Source: CAVVGB01 sp963747715 (GTDB taxonomy: Bacteria > Actinomycetota > Thermoleophilia > Gaiellales > Gaiellaceae). Taken from it: DNA of 64,000 nt. The notes below the pieces were generated by a model, which was not told the origin of the DNA, made no database searches, and was given only the letters and a program-made list of their open reading frames with translations. How positions within the stretch are numbered: position 1 is the stretch's first letter; the number at the start of each line of letters is the position of its first letter. Shown piece after piece: positions 6,817 through 15,623 of the stretch. A program made the position numbers and the translations under genes. The DNA lies in assembly GCA_963747715.1 (NCBI GenBank), contig CAVVGB010000008.1:124001-188000 (forward strand), written 5' to 3'.

Positions 6817-8421
6817 GTGAAGAGCACCGCCGCCCTGGACCGGGACAGCCTCGTACTGGGGCGCTACCGACCCCTTCGCCCCCTCGGAAGCGGCGGGTCG
6901 GGGTCGGTTTGGCTCGTCCGCGACGAGCGCTCGACTCGTGACGTCGCGCTCAAGGTGGTCGCGCTCGAGGGCAAGGCGGGCTCCCGCGCGCAACGCGAGG
7001 TGGAGGCCGGCGCCAGGCTCCGCCATCCCCGCTGCCTGCGCGCTCTCGCCCTCGCCCGGGACGACCGCCACGTCTACGTCGCCTATCCGTACGTCTCCGG
7101 AACGACGCTGCGCGAGGCCTTCAGGGCGGGCGAGCTGGACGAGGAGGGCGCCGTCGAGGCTGCCGCTCAGGTGCTGGACGCGCTCGGGCACGCGCACGAG
7201 AATGGCATCGTCCATCGCGACGTGAAGCCCGCCAACGTGATGCTCGAGGCCGGGGAGCGGGTCTCTGTACGGGTGCTCGACTTCGGGCTCGCGCAGATCA
7301 CCGAGGTCGAGACGCTCACCGCGGCGGGAGATGTCCCCGGGACGCTCGCCTACATTGCGCCCGAGCGGCTGGACGGCCACGAAGCGACCGGCGCCGCAGA
7401 CGTCTGGTCTGTCGGCGTCATCCTCTGGGAAGCGCTCGCCGGACGGCATCCATTCTCCTCGGGCTCGCCGCTCGACACCGCCGAGCGGATCCGAGACGGC
7501 GCTTCTCCGCTCGCCTCGCGGCGGCCCGACCTTCCTGCCGAGCTCTGTGCTGTGGTCGACGGCATGCTGGCGCCGGACCCGAAGCGCCGTCCACGACCGG
7601 AGCGCGCCGCCGCCGCCCTGCGCGGCGCCACCGGCGCGGAGGAAGAGATCGCGCTTCCGACGGCAGCCGCCTTGCAGATGGTCCCCCGCGCGCTCCATGC
7701 CGGGCTCGCTGGGTTGTTCACGCTCGCGGCCGCGCTGCTCCTCCCCTTCTTCCCGACGGGCTGGCCCTTCCTGCTCGGCGGCCTGGTCGCGCTCGCAGCG
7801 CTGGCCTACCCGTCCGCGGGCCTCGCGTTGGCGCTGGCAGCGCCTGTTCTCCCGCTCGGAAACGTCTCGCTCGGCCTCGCACTCGCGTACGTGCCGCTCG
7901 CGCTCGCCTGGTACCTGGTCTTTCGCCGCGACGCACGGTCGGGGCTCCTCTTCACGTTCGGCCCGCTCCTGGCCGTCGTCGGGGCGGCGGGGCTCGTGCC
8001 TGCCCTCGTGGCTCACGTCCAAGGAGCGATTCAGCGGGCGCTGCTCGCGGGCTTCGCCGTACTGTCGGCCGTGGCAGTCGCCGCGGTCGTCGGCTCGCCG
8101 GCCCCGTTCACCGGCGACGACCCGCAAGCCACGCTCGGCCTCGGCGCGACGACGAACCCGCGGGAGGCCGCGGGCGCCGTCCTCGGCGTGCTCACGGACC
8201 ACCCCGCGCTCTGGATCGAGGCAGTCGTTTTCGCCGCTGCAGCGGCAGCGACCGGGGTGGCCCGCTCGCGCGGTCTCCTCGGCATCGGGGTCTGGGGCGC
8301 CGCCTTCCTCGCGGCCGCCCTGCTCGCACCGGCCGGAGGCGTCGGCGTCTTCCCACTCGCTCTCGCGGTCGCCGGGGCAACGGTGCTTCTGGCGATACCG
8401 GCTCTAAGGACGAGTCACTAG
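6817..8421 (+). CDS. Ser/Thr protein kinase with a polytopic membrane domain
   Basis: A 534-residue kinase. Residues about 12-265 hold a Hanks-type domain: glycine loop GSGGSGSVW, VALKVV lysine, catalytic loop HRDVKPANV, DFGLA and APERLDG. Residues about 285-530 are almost entirely hydrophobic, with roughly eight or nine membrane segments, and there are no PASTA or other sensor repeats. A kinase fused to a multi-span domain is unusual; most bacterial kinases of this class have one span. GTG 6817 is the start that begins just before the kinase fold (GRYRPLRPLGSGG). It leads the fhaA-to-ddl cluster and could phosphorylate the FHA proteins or divisome parts (inference). Confidence 0.85.
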   Translation: MKSTAALDRDSLVLGRYRPLRPLGSGGSGSVWLVRDERSTRDVALKVVALEGKAGSRAQREVEAGARLRHPRCLRALALARDDRHVYVAYPYVSGTTLREAFRAGELDEEGAVEAAAQVLDALGHAHENGIVHRDVKPANVMLEAGERVSVRVLDFGLAQITEVETLTAAGDVPGTLAYIAPERLDGHEATGAADVWSVGVILWEALAGRHPFSSGSPLDTAERIRDGASPLASRRPDLPAELCAVVDGMLAPDPKRRPRPERAAAALRGATGAEEEIALPTAAALQMVPRALHAGLAGLFTLAAALLLPFFPTGWPFLLGGLVALAALAYPSAGLALALAAPVLPLGNVSLGLALAYVPLALAWYLVFRRDARSGLLFTFGPLLAVVGAAGLVPALVAHVQGAIQRALLAGFAVLSAVAVAAVVGSPAPFTGDDPQATLGLGATTNPREAAGAVLGVLTDHPALWIEAVVFAAAAAATGVARSRGLLGIGVWGAAFLAAALLAPAGGVGVFPLALAVAGATVLLAIPALRTSH

Positions 8422-8452
8422 AGTTTCGCGGCGGATTCACCATCCGTCGCCC

Positions 8453-9232
8453 GTGAGCGTTCTTCGGAGCATCGAACACAGGATCGAGTCCCTCGTCGAG
8501 GGTGTCTTCGGGCGCGCGTTCCGCGCCCACGTCCAGCCTGTGGAGCTCGCGCGGAAGCTCGCCAAGGAGATGGACGACCACAAGACCGTGTCGATCTCGC
8601 GCGTCTACGTCCCCAACGAGTACGTCCTCTACCTCTCGCCGACCGACCGCGAGCAGTTCGCTTCCTACGAGGATTCCCTGCTGACCGAGCTCTCCGACTA
8701 CCTCTCGGAGCACGCGCGCCGAGAGGGGTATGCGCTCCTCTCCACGCCGCGCATCGTGCTCGAGGAGGACGAGGACCTCGCGCTCGGTGAGTTCGGGATC
8801 GCCACGCGCATGGTGCAGCCCGGGCGCGGCAAGGAGGCGCCCGTCGAGACAGAAGAGCCTCCCGCAGCCCAGGCGACGCGCATCTACCAGGCGGCGCCGA
8901 TCGCCACGGAGGCCGTCTCACCCGGAGATGCCGAGCGACTGGGTCTCGCCCACGAGGTCAGGGCAGCCGTGCGCCTCGGCAGCACGCGGCACGAGCTCGG
9001 CGACAAGGTCGTCCTCGGGCGCTCGCGCGAGTGCGACATCACGCTCGACGATCCGAACGCCTCGCGGCGGCACGCCGAGATCCGCCGGGAGAACGGCGCC
9101 TTCTGGATCGTCGACCTGAACTCGACGAACGGCATCGAGGTGAACGGCGAGCGGGTCGAGCGAGCCCGCCTCACCCACTCGGACACCATCGTGATCGGGA
9201 AGACGGAGCTGACGTTCGAGCACGCCGGCTGA
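8453..9232 (+). CDS. fhaA: FhaA-like protein (DUF3662 plus FHA domain)
   Basis: The N-terminal DUF3662 domain (about 1-120, starting RSIEHRIESLVEGVFGRAF) is joined by an acidic linker to a C-terminal FHA phosphothreonine-binding domain (about 165-255). The FHA has its hallmark residues: VVLGRSREC, SRRHAEI, DLNSTNGIEVNG. In mycobacteria FhaA is a substrate and partner of the kinases PknA/B and regulates peptidoglycan synthesis at the septum. The gene order here is the same as in that system, which supports the same role. The start is GTG; the stop overlaps the next ATG (TGATG), indicating translational coupling. Confidence 0.92.
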   Translation: MSVLRSIEHRIESLVEGVFGRAFRAHVQPVELARKLAKEMDDHKTVSISRVYVPNEYVLYLSPTDREQFASYEDSLLTELSDYLSEHARREGYALLSTPRIVLEEDEDLALGEFGIATRMVQPGRGKEAPVETEEPPAAQATRIYQAAPIATEAVSPGDAERLGLAHEVRAAVRLGSTRHELGDKVVLGRSRECDITLDDPNASRRHAEIRRENGAFWIVDLNSTNGIEVNGERVERARLTHSDTIVIGKTELTFEHAG

Positions 9233-9699
9233 TGTCGGTCGAGCCCGTCCTTCTCGCCCTTCAAGCCCTCTTCCTCGTACTGCTGTACCTGTTCATCTGG
9301 CGGGTGGTGAGAACCGCCTCCCGCGACCTCCGCGTTCCGCAGGAGAGCTTCATCATGGCCCCGGCCCAGGCGGCCGCGGCAGGCGCTCCGGCACAGCCCC
9401 GCACCGGCAAGCTCGTCGTCACGTCCTCGAAAGCGCTCAAGCGGGGACGCGAGTACGAGGCCGGGCCGGTTCCGCTCACGATCGGCCGCGCGGCCGACAA
9501 CACCATTCCGCTCGCGGGCGACGACTTCGCCTCCGCGCACCACGCGCGCATCGAGGCGGGGCGGGACGGCGTCTGGATCGTCGATCTCGACTCGACCAAC
9601 GGGACGTACGTCAACGAGGCGCCTCTCAAAGGAAGATGGAAGCTGCGAGACGGCGACGTGCTCAAGGTCGGGGACACCGAGCTCAGGTTCTCGGCGTGA
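9232..9699 (+). CDS. fhaB: FhaB/FipA-like membrane FHA protein
   Basis: A 155-residue protein with one N-terminal membrane helix (about residues 6-26, LLALQALFLVLLYLFIW) and a C-terminal FHA domain: LTIGRAADNTIPL, SAHHARIE, DLDSTNGTYVN. In mycobacteria the equivalent is phosphorylated by kinases and links them to FtsZ/FtsQ and cell division. It lies between fhaA and pstP with overlaps at both ends (TGATG before, GTGA after), so all three are probably made in fixed ratio. Confidence 0.9.
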   Translation: MSVEPVLLALQALFLVLLYLFIWRVVRTASRDLRVPQESFIMAPAQAAAAGAPAQPRTGKLVVTSSKALKRGREYEAGPVPLTIGRAADNTIPLAGDDFASAHHARIEAGRDGVWIVDLDSTNGTYVNEAPLKGRWKLRDGDVLKVGDTELRFSA

Positions 9700-10904
9700 A
9701 GCTCCGGGACAGCGCAGGCCGGAGCGACCCGGGCCGCCGCCGGCGCCGGAACGAGGACGCCTACGTCGTCGCTCCGCCGCTCTTCGCTGTCGCCGACGGC
9801 ATGGGCGGAGCGCAGGCCGGCGAGGTGGCCGCACGTTTGGCGACGGCCGCCTTCCGCGAGTACCACGAAGCCGACGACCTCGCCGGCGAGCAGCGCGTCG
9901 CCGCGATCATCCAGGAGGCCAACCGGCGCATCTACGAGCGCGCGCGCGTCGACACGGAGGTGTCCGGGATGGGGACCACGGTCACCGCCGCGCTCGTCGA
10001 GGAAGGACGGATCGTCATCGGGCACGTCGGCGATTCGCGCGCGTACCGGCTGCGCGCCGGGCGCCTCGAGCAGCTGACCGACGACCACTCGCTCGTCGCC
10101 GACCTCGTCCGCGGCGGGCGTCTCTCACCGGAAGAAGCCGAGACGCACCCGCAACGCTCGGTCATCACGCGCGCGCTCGGCACCGACCCCGAGGTGGACG
10201 TCGACTCGCTGTCGGTCGACCCGGAAGCCGGCGACCTCTACCTCATCTGCTCGGACGGGCTGACGACGATGATCGGCGACGACGAGATCCTCGCCATTCT
10301 CGAGCGCGCGAAGAGCCTCGAGCACGCGGGCAAGGACCTCGTCAAGGCCGCCAACCGCCGCGGCGGCGAGGACAACGTCACGGTCGTCCTCTTCAGCGTC
10401 GAGTCGGACGAGCCGCTCGAGGAGACCGCCGTCCTGAGCGGCGACGGTCAGGGGACGCAGGAGGACCTCGAGGACACACTCACGGGCCTCGAAGCGCCCG
10501 CGGTCGTCCAGGAGGAGGAGTTCGGCTGGACGCTCACGCCTCCGGCCGAGCCGCAACGCGCGGCGAGAGGGACGCCGCCGAAGCCGAAGCGGCGCTGGGG
10601 GCGCCGGCTCCTGCTCTCGCTCTCAGGCGCAACGTTCCTCGTCGTCCTCGCTGCGCTCGCGTTCTTCGGAATGTCGCGCGCGCATTTCGTGGGCGCAGAC
10701 GAGGACGGGCGCGTGGCCGTGTACCAGGGAGTGCCGTGGACACTCGGCGCCGGCGTCGACCTGTACCGCGCCAGGTACGTGAGCCAGCTGCGCGCCGTCC
10801 AGCTCACGGCCACGGAGCGCACCTCGCTCTTCGACCACGACCTCGAGTCCTACGACTCCGCCCGCGCCGAGGTCGCACGCTACGAGGCGGAGGGCGTTCC
10901 GTAG
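9696..10904 (+). CDS. pstP: PP2C-family Ser/Thr phosphatase
   Basis: A 402-residue phosphatase that reverses kinase action. The catalytic PPM domain (about 5-235) carries RRRRNEDAYV, VADGMGG, GMGTTVTAAL, HVGDSRAYR, the DHS motif, ICSDGLT and GGEDNVTVV, i.e. the metal-binding aspartates of the family. After an acidic linker there is one membrane helix (about 300-325) and a roughly 75-residue extracellular tail, as in mycobacterial PstP. The start is GTG in a GTGA overlap with fhaB. Confidence 0.93.
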   Translation: MKLRDSAGRSDPGRRRRRNEDAYVVAPPLFAVADGMGGAQAGEVAARLATAAFREYHEADDLAGEQRVAAIIQEANRRIYERARVDTEVSGMGTTVTAALVEEGRIVIGHVGDSRAYRLRAGRLEQLTDDHSLVADLVRGGRLSPEEAETHPQRSVITRALGTDPEVDVDSLSVDPEAGDLYLICSDGLTTMIGDDEILAILERAKSLEHAGKDLVKAANRRGGEDNVTVVLFSVESDEPLEETAVLSGDGQGTQEDLEDTLTGLEAPAVVQEEEFGWTLTPPAEPQRAARGTPPKPKRRWGRRLLLSLSGATFLVVLAALAFFGMSRAHFVGADEDGRVAVYQGVPWTLGAGVDLYRARYVSQLRAVQLTATERTSLFDHDLESYDSARAEVARYEAEGVP

Positions 10905-10905
10905 C

Positions 10906-12207
10906 TTGACCCTTCGCAATCGGGAGCTGCTCAACCTGCTCGGCGTCGGCGCGCTCACGGCGACGGGATTCGCGAGTGTCTACATCTCACGCCAGGAGGT
11001 CGTCTCGACGGCGTCCCTCTCGTACGCGGCCTTCTTCATCGCGCTCTTCGTCGCGGCGCACATGGTGCTGCGGCTCGCGCTCCCGAACGCCGACCCGTAC
11101 CTGCTGCCCCTGGGCGGCCTGCTGACCGCGATCGGCCTCACGATGATCTACCGCATCGAGCCCGACCAGGCCTTCCGTCAGGGTCTCTGGGTCGTCATCG
11201 GGCTCGTGGCCTTCGCGGCACTCGTCTTCCTCGTCCCCGACTACCGCTCGCTCGACAACATCAAGTACATCCTCGGAATCGCCGCCATCGTCCTGCTCGT
11301 CCTGCCGGCGGTTCCGGGGCTCGGCAGGACGATCAACGGGGCGTCGCTCTGGGTCGGGTTCGGAGGCGTGGTCTTCCAGCCGGGCGAGTTCGCAAAGGTG
11401 CTCCTGGTCGTCTTCCTCGCCGGCTACCTGCGCGACAACCGCGAGCTCCTCTCAATGGGCAGCGGTCGGTACGGGATCCCGTCACCGAAGCATTTCGGGC
11501 CTCTGATCGTCATATGGGGGGGCGCGATGCTCGTGCTCCTCCAGACGAACGACCTCGGTGGAGGCCTCCTCTATTTCTCGATCTTCCTCGCCATGCTGTA
11601 CATCGCCACCGCGAGGTGGCCCTACGTCGCCGTCGGCCTTGTCCTGTTCGCGGTCGGCGCCTGGGCAATGTTCCAGATCGGGCCCGCGCATCTCGGAAAC
11701 CGCATCTCGATCTGGCGCGACTGCTCGTGGGGGATGAGCGCCGCGTGCGACATCTTCTCGGACGGCTACCAGCTCGCCCAGTCGATCTTCGCCATCTCGA
11801 GCGGGGGCATCTTCGGCTCGGGCCTCGGGCAGGGCGTCCTGCTCTCGCCCGAGGGCAGCTCGTACATCCCCTTCCTCGAGACGGACTTCATCTTCGCCGC
11901 GATCGCGCAGGAGCTCGGGCTGGCGGGCGTCGCGGGATTGATCTTGCTGTACGTCGTCTTCCTCTATCGCGGCTTCCACATCGCGATGCTCGCCGATGAC
12001 GGGTTCTCGAAGCTCCTCGCAGCCGGCCTCACGGCCACGCTCGCGATCCAGGCCTTCATCATCATGGGCGGCGTCAGCGGCCTCATCCCGCTCACGGGAA
12101 TCACGCTCCCCTTCGTCTCCTACGGCGGGTCGAGCATCGTCGCGAACTTCATCCTGCTCGCTCTGCTCCTCATGGTCTCCAACCACGTAAACCGCGAAAA
12201 GCTGTGA
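10906..12207 (+). CDS. rodA: FtsW/RodA/SpoVE-family peptidoglycan glycosyltransferase
   Basis: A 433-residue protein with ten or more membrane helices that polymerises lipid II. Typical SEDS features are INGASLWVGFGGVVFQPGEFAK (with the conserved Trp/Gln/Pro-Glu region), the large extracellular loop before FAISSGGIFGSGLGQG, and the C-terminal TGITLPFVSYGGSS motif. The start is TTG, one base after the pstP stop. Pairing with the class B penicillin-binding protein directly downstream (GTGA overlap) is the standard SEDS-bPBP arrangement. Whether it works in elongation (RodA) or division (FtsW) cannot be told from sequence alone. Confidence 0.93.
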   Translation: MTLRNRELLNLLGVGALTATGFASVYISRQEVVSTASLSYAAFFIALFVAAHMVLRLALPNADPYLLPLGGLLTAIGLTMIYRIEPDQAFRQGLWVVIGLVAFAALVFLVPDYRSLDNIKYILGIAAIVLLVLPAVPGLGRTINGASLWVGFGGVVFQPGEFAKVLLVVFLAGYLRDNRELLSMGSGRYGIPSPKHFGPLIVIWGGAMLVLLQTNDLGGGLLYFSIFLAMLYIATARWPYVAVGLVLFAVGAWAMFQIGPAHLGNRISIWRDCSWGMSAACDIFSDGYQLAQSIFAISSGGIFGSGLGQGVLLSPEGSSYIPFLETDFIFAAIAQELGLAGVAGLILLYVVFLYRGFHIAMLADDGFSKLLAAGLTATLAIQAFIIMGGVSGLIPLTGITLPFVSYGGSSIVANFILLALLLMVSNHVNREKL

Positions 12208-13685
12208 ACCCGCAGATCCGCCGCCTCTTCTTCGTCCTCACCGGCCTCTTCATCGCTCTCATCGCGATGACGACGTACTGGCTGTGGAAGGCGCCCGACC
12301 TCGAGGCGAGGCGCGGCAACCCGAACCAGATCGTGCGCGAGCTGACCATCAAGCGCGGCACGATCTACACGTCGAACGGACGCACCGTGCTCGCGTCGGT
12401 ACGCGAGCGCAAGCTGCCGGACGGCCGCATCTGGTACCTGCGCCAGTACCCGCAGCGCACGCTCGCGGCGCACGCCGTCGGCTACTCGACGGTCGCGCGC
12501 TCCCGAACGGGGCTCGAGAAGTCGATGAACGACGTGCTCACTGCGTCGAACGCGAACCTGAACACGATCGTCGACCGGACGATCGACAAGCTCCGCGGGA
12601 TCACGCAGCGCGGCAACAACATCGTGACGACGCTGAACGCGCGCGCGCAGCGCGTCGCCGTCCAGAACCTGACCGGCAAGTGCGGCGGCGCCGTCGCCGT
12701 CGAGCCCGAGACGGGACGCGTGCTCGTGATGGCGTCCGCACCGACGTACGACCCGAACCTCGCGGAGCGGCGCTTCAGCCGCATCGAGCGCATCGGCGGC
12801 CCCTGCCAGCCGGCCGCCCCGCTCCTCAACCGGACGTCGCAGGGGCTCTTCATCCCCGGCTCGATCTTCAAGATCGTCACGGCGACTGCGGCTCTCGAAT
12901 CGGGGCGCTTCAACCCGTCGAGCACCTTCAACGACCCCGGCTACTGCATCGAGTACGGAAAGCGCGTCTTCAACTACGCCGACCAGAGCGGCCCGAGCGT
13001 CTTCGGCACGGTCGATCTCGGAGACGCGGTCGAGAACTCCATCAACTCCGTCTTCTGCGAGATCGGGAAGAAGCTCGGTCCCCAGGCGATCATCGAGCAG
13101 ATGAAGCGCTTCGGCTTCTACGAGGAGCCGCCCGTCGAGCTCCCGTCGGAGGAGAAGGCGCCGAGCGGCCTCTACCAGCGCGGGAAGCTGATCGATCCCG
13201 AGGATCCGAACGCCGTCGACCCGGGGCGCCTGGCCTTCGGACAGGAGCGCCTCCTCGTGACGCCGCTCCAGATGGCGCTCGTCGCAGCGTCCGTCGCGAA
13301 CGAGGGCTACGTCATGGAGCCGAAGCTCGTCGACCGTATCGTCGCGCCCGACGGGAAGGTGATCGACAAGTTCACGTCCGACCGTTGGAAGCGGGCCATG
13401 AGCGCCCAAACGGCAGCCGAGCTGACCGCCATGATGACCCGCGTGGTCCAGTCCGGGACGGGGACTTCCGCCCAGATCCCCGGCGTCGCCGTCGCCGGCA
13501 AGACGGGGACCGCAGAGACCGGCCGCAGCAACGAGAACGACACCTGGTTCATCGCCTTTGCGCCGGCCCAGCAGCCGCGTGTCGCGGTCGCCGTCGCGCT
13601 CTCGAATCAGGATGGAACGGGAGGCTCGACGGCCGCTCCGATCGCCCGGGACATCATCGCAGCGCTCCTGGAGAGAAATACCTAG
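12204..13685 (+). CDS. pbpA: Class B penicillin-binding protein (transpeptidase)
   Basis: A 493-residue peptidoglycan transpeptidase with an N-terminal membrane anchor (about 6-26), a dimerisation/pedestal region with RGTIYTSNGRTVLA, and a C-terminal transpeptidase. The active-site motifs are visible: SIFK with catalytic Ser after IPGS, the SIN triad, and KTGTAE. It overlaps the upstream rodA by four bases (GTGA). Its length matches mycobacterial PbpA (about 490), and the neighbours pstP-rodA and pknB match too. Confidence 0.93.
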   Translation: MNPQIRRLFFVLTGLFIALIAMTTYWLWKAPDLEARRGNPNQIVRELTIKRGTIYTSNGRTVLASVRERKLPDGRIWYLRQYPQRTLAAHAVGYSTVARSRTGLEKSMNDVLTASNANLNTIVDRTIDKLRGITQRGNNIVTTLNARAQRVAVQNLTGKCGGAVAVEPETGRVLVMASAPTYDPNLAERRFSRIERIGGPCQPAAPLLNRTSQGLFIPGSIFKIVTATAALESGRFNPSSTFNDPGYCIEYGKRVFNYADQSGPSVFGTVDLGDAVENSINSVFCEIGKKLGPQAIIEQMKRFGFYEEPPVELPSEEKAPSGLYQRGKLIDPEDPNAVDPGRLAFGQERLLVTPLQMALVAASVANEGYVMEPKLVDRIVAPDGKVIDKFTSDRWKRAMSAQTAAELTAMMTRVVQSGTGTSAQIPGVAVAGKTGTAETGRSNENDTWFIAFAPAQQPRVAVAVALSNQDGTGGSTAAPIARDIIAALLERNT

Positions 13686-13696
13686 GCTCTGACCGA

Positions 13697-15619
13697 ATGG
13701 CAGTCACCGACACCCTGATCAACACGCTCTTCGACGGCCGCTACCGGATCGTCCGCAAGCTCGGCTCGGGCGGGATGGCGAACGTCTACCTCGCCGAGGA
13801 CGAGGACCTCGGGCGGCGCGTGGCGATCAAGATCCTGAACGACAGGTACGCCAACGACGACGACTTCATCGAGCGCTTCCGGCGGGAGGCGAAATCGGCG
13901 GCGAGCCTCTCGCATCCGAACATCGTCTCCATTTACGACCGGGGCGAGGCCGAGGGGACGTACTACATCGCCATGGAGGTGATCGAGGGGCGCAGCCTCA
14001 AGGAGCTCGTCCTGACTCGCGGCCCTCTGCCGATCACCGACGCGATCCACTACGCGCGGCAGACGCTCGAGGCGCTCCGCTTTGCGCACCGCCACGGGAT
14101 CATCCACCGCGACATCAAGCCGCACAACACGCTGATCGGCGAGCAGGGCCTCAAGGTCACCGACTTCGGCATCGCGCGGTACGGGCCCTCGCAGATGACG
14201 GAGGCCGGCTCGATCATGGGCACCGCGCAGTACCTCTCGCCCGAGCAGGCGCGCGGCGCGCCGGTGACGGCCTCGTCGGATCTCTACTCCGTGGGCATCG
14301 TCCTGTACGAGATGCTGACCGGCCGCGTGCCATTCACCGGGGACTCCGCGATCGAGATCGCCATGAAGCACCTGAACGACTGGCCGAAGCCGCCGTCCAA
14401 GCTGAGGCCGGAGATTCCCGAGGACGTCGACAACATCGTCCTGCGCGCGCTCGCGAAGGCTCCGGAAGACCGCTACCAGAGCGCCGAGGAGTTCATCGAG
14501 GACCTCGAACGGGTCGAGGCCGGGCTACCGCTCTCGATGGAGACCTCGGAGGCGGCGACCGCGCTCATGACGGTCGCGCCGGTTGGTGCGTCGACGGAGA
14601 TCCTGTCGGAAGACGCCACGCGCGTCACCGGTCCCCGAACGACGGCGCCGGCCCGCCGGCCGCCCTACCCGCCCGCGTACCCGCGCTACGAAGAGCCGCC
14701 GCCCAAGCGCCGCCGTTTCGGTCCGTGGCTGCTCGTGCTCGCGCTGCTCGCGGCTGCTGCGCTGGCCGGCTGGTACGTGTACACGCAGATCCAGGACCAG
14801 CTCGAAAGCTCGACCGTCACCGTTCCTCTCGTCGAAGGACTGCGCGAGGCAAACGCGGTGAGCCAGCTCGAGGAGGCGGGACTGGTTCCGAATGTGGTGC
14901 GAGGCGCGGATCCGGACGTCGAACAAGGCTTCGTAGCGAGACAGGAGCCCGGGGACGGCGCCGAGGTCGCGCCCGGAAGCGAGGTGACCATCTTCGTCTC
15001 CACCGGGCCGCGGCAAACCGTCGTTCCCAATGTCGTCGGGATGGATTACGACGAGGCGGTGCGTACGTTGCGAGACGCAGGCCTCGACTGGGAACGCCAG
15101 GAGGTCTTCTCGAACAAACGACCCGGCCGCGTCGTCGGACAGGAGCCGGCTGCCGATGAAACGGTCGTCGAAGGCACCGTGGTCACGCTCGACGTCTCCA
15201 AGGGTGCGAAACAGGTGACCGTTCCCGACGTGCTCGACCAGACGGAGGCGAGCGCGCGCTCGGAGCTCCAGGGCAAGGGCTTCGACGTGCAGGCGTTCAG
15301 CTCACCGTCGGACGAGACGCCGGAGGGCCTCGTCATCTCGCAAACGCCGGCACCGGGTGAGAAGGCGTCGAAGGGCTCGACGGTGCAGATCGTTATCTCG
15401 ACTGGGCCGGACTCCGTCACGGTTCCGAACGTGGAGGGGCAGGACCAGAGCAGCGCCACCGAGGAGCTCGAGGACGCGGGCTTCGAAGTTCAGGTCGAGG
15501 AGCAGGCAACGGACGACCCGCTCCAGGACGGCATCGTGCTCGACCAGGATCCCGAGCCCGAGAGCCAGGCCCCGCCCGGCAGCATCGTGACGATCACGGT
15601 GGGGTCGTTCGGCGGGTAG
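13697..15619 (+). CDS. pknB: PknB-type Ser/Thr kinase with four PASTA repeats
   Basis: A 640-residue receptor kinase. The kinase domain (about 15-275) shows GSGGMANVY, VAIKIL, HRDIKPHNT, DFGIA and SPEQARG. A proline-rich juxtamembrane linker leads to one membrane helix (about 340-360, LLVLALLAAAALAGWYVY) and then four PASTA domains of about 66 residues. Each opens with a V-P-N/D/L-V-x-G-like motif (VPLVEGL, VPNVVGM, VPDVLDQ, VPNVEGQ). PASTA domains bind muropeptides or lipid II, so the protein senses wall status outside and phosphorylates FHA and division proteins inside. ATG 13697 is chosen; the open frame upstream overlaps pbpA out of frame. Confidence 0.95.
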   Translation: MAVTDTLINTLFDGRYRIVRKLGSGGMANVYLAEDEDLGRRVAIKILNDRYANDDDFIERFRREAKSAASLSHPNIVSIYDRGEAEGTYYIAMEVIEGRSLKELVLTRGPLPITDAIHYARQTLEALRFAHRHGIIHRDIKPHNTLIGEQGLKVTDFGIARYGPSQMTEAGSIMGTAQYLSPEQARGAPVTASSDLYSVGIVLYEMLTGRVPFTGDSAIEIAMKHLNDWPKPPSKLRPEIPEDVDNIVLRALAKAPEDRYQSAEEFIEDLERVEAGLPLSMETSEAATALMTVAPVGASTEILSEDATRVTGPRTTAPARRPPYPPAYPRYEEPPPKRRRFGPWLLVLALLAAAALAGWYVYTQIQDQLESSTVTVPLVEGLREANAVSQLEEAGLVPNVVRGADPDVEQGFVARQEPGDGAEVAPGSEVTIFVSTGPRQTVVPNVVGMDYDEAVRTLRDAGLDWERQEVFSNKRPGRVVGQEPAADETVVEGTVVTLDVSKGAKQVTVPDVLDQTEASARSELQGKGFDVQAFSSPSDETPEGLVISQTPAPGEKASKGSTVQIVISTGPDSVTVPNVEGQDQSSATEELEDAGFEVQVEEQATDDPLQDGIVLDQDPEPESQAPPGSIVTITVGSFGG

Positions 15620-15623
15620 CACC

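Noticed and set aside
12284..13696. Long in-frame extension upstream of pknB
   Set aside because: It overlaps pbpA in another frame and has arginine-rich composition typical of a shadow; the kinase begins at 13697.
9696..15619. Repeated similar motifs in several kinases, considered as a duplication
   Set aside because: The similarity is limited to kinase domain motifs; flanks and sensor domains differ, so this is family resemblance rather than recent duplication.
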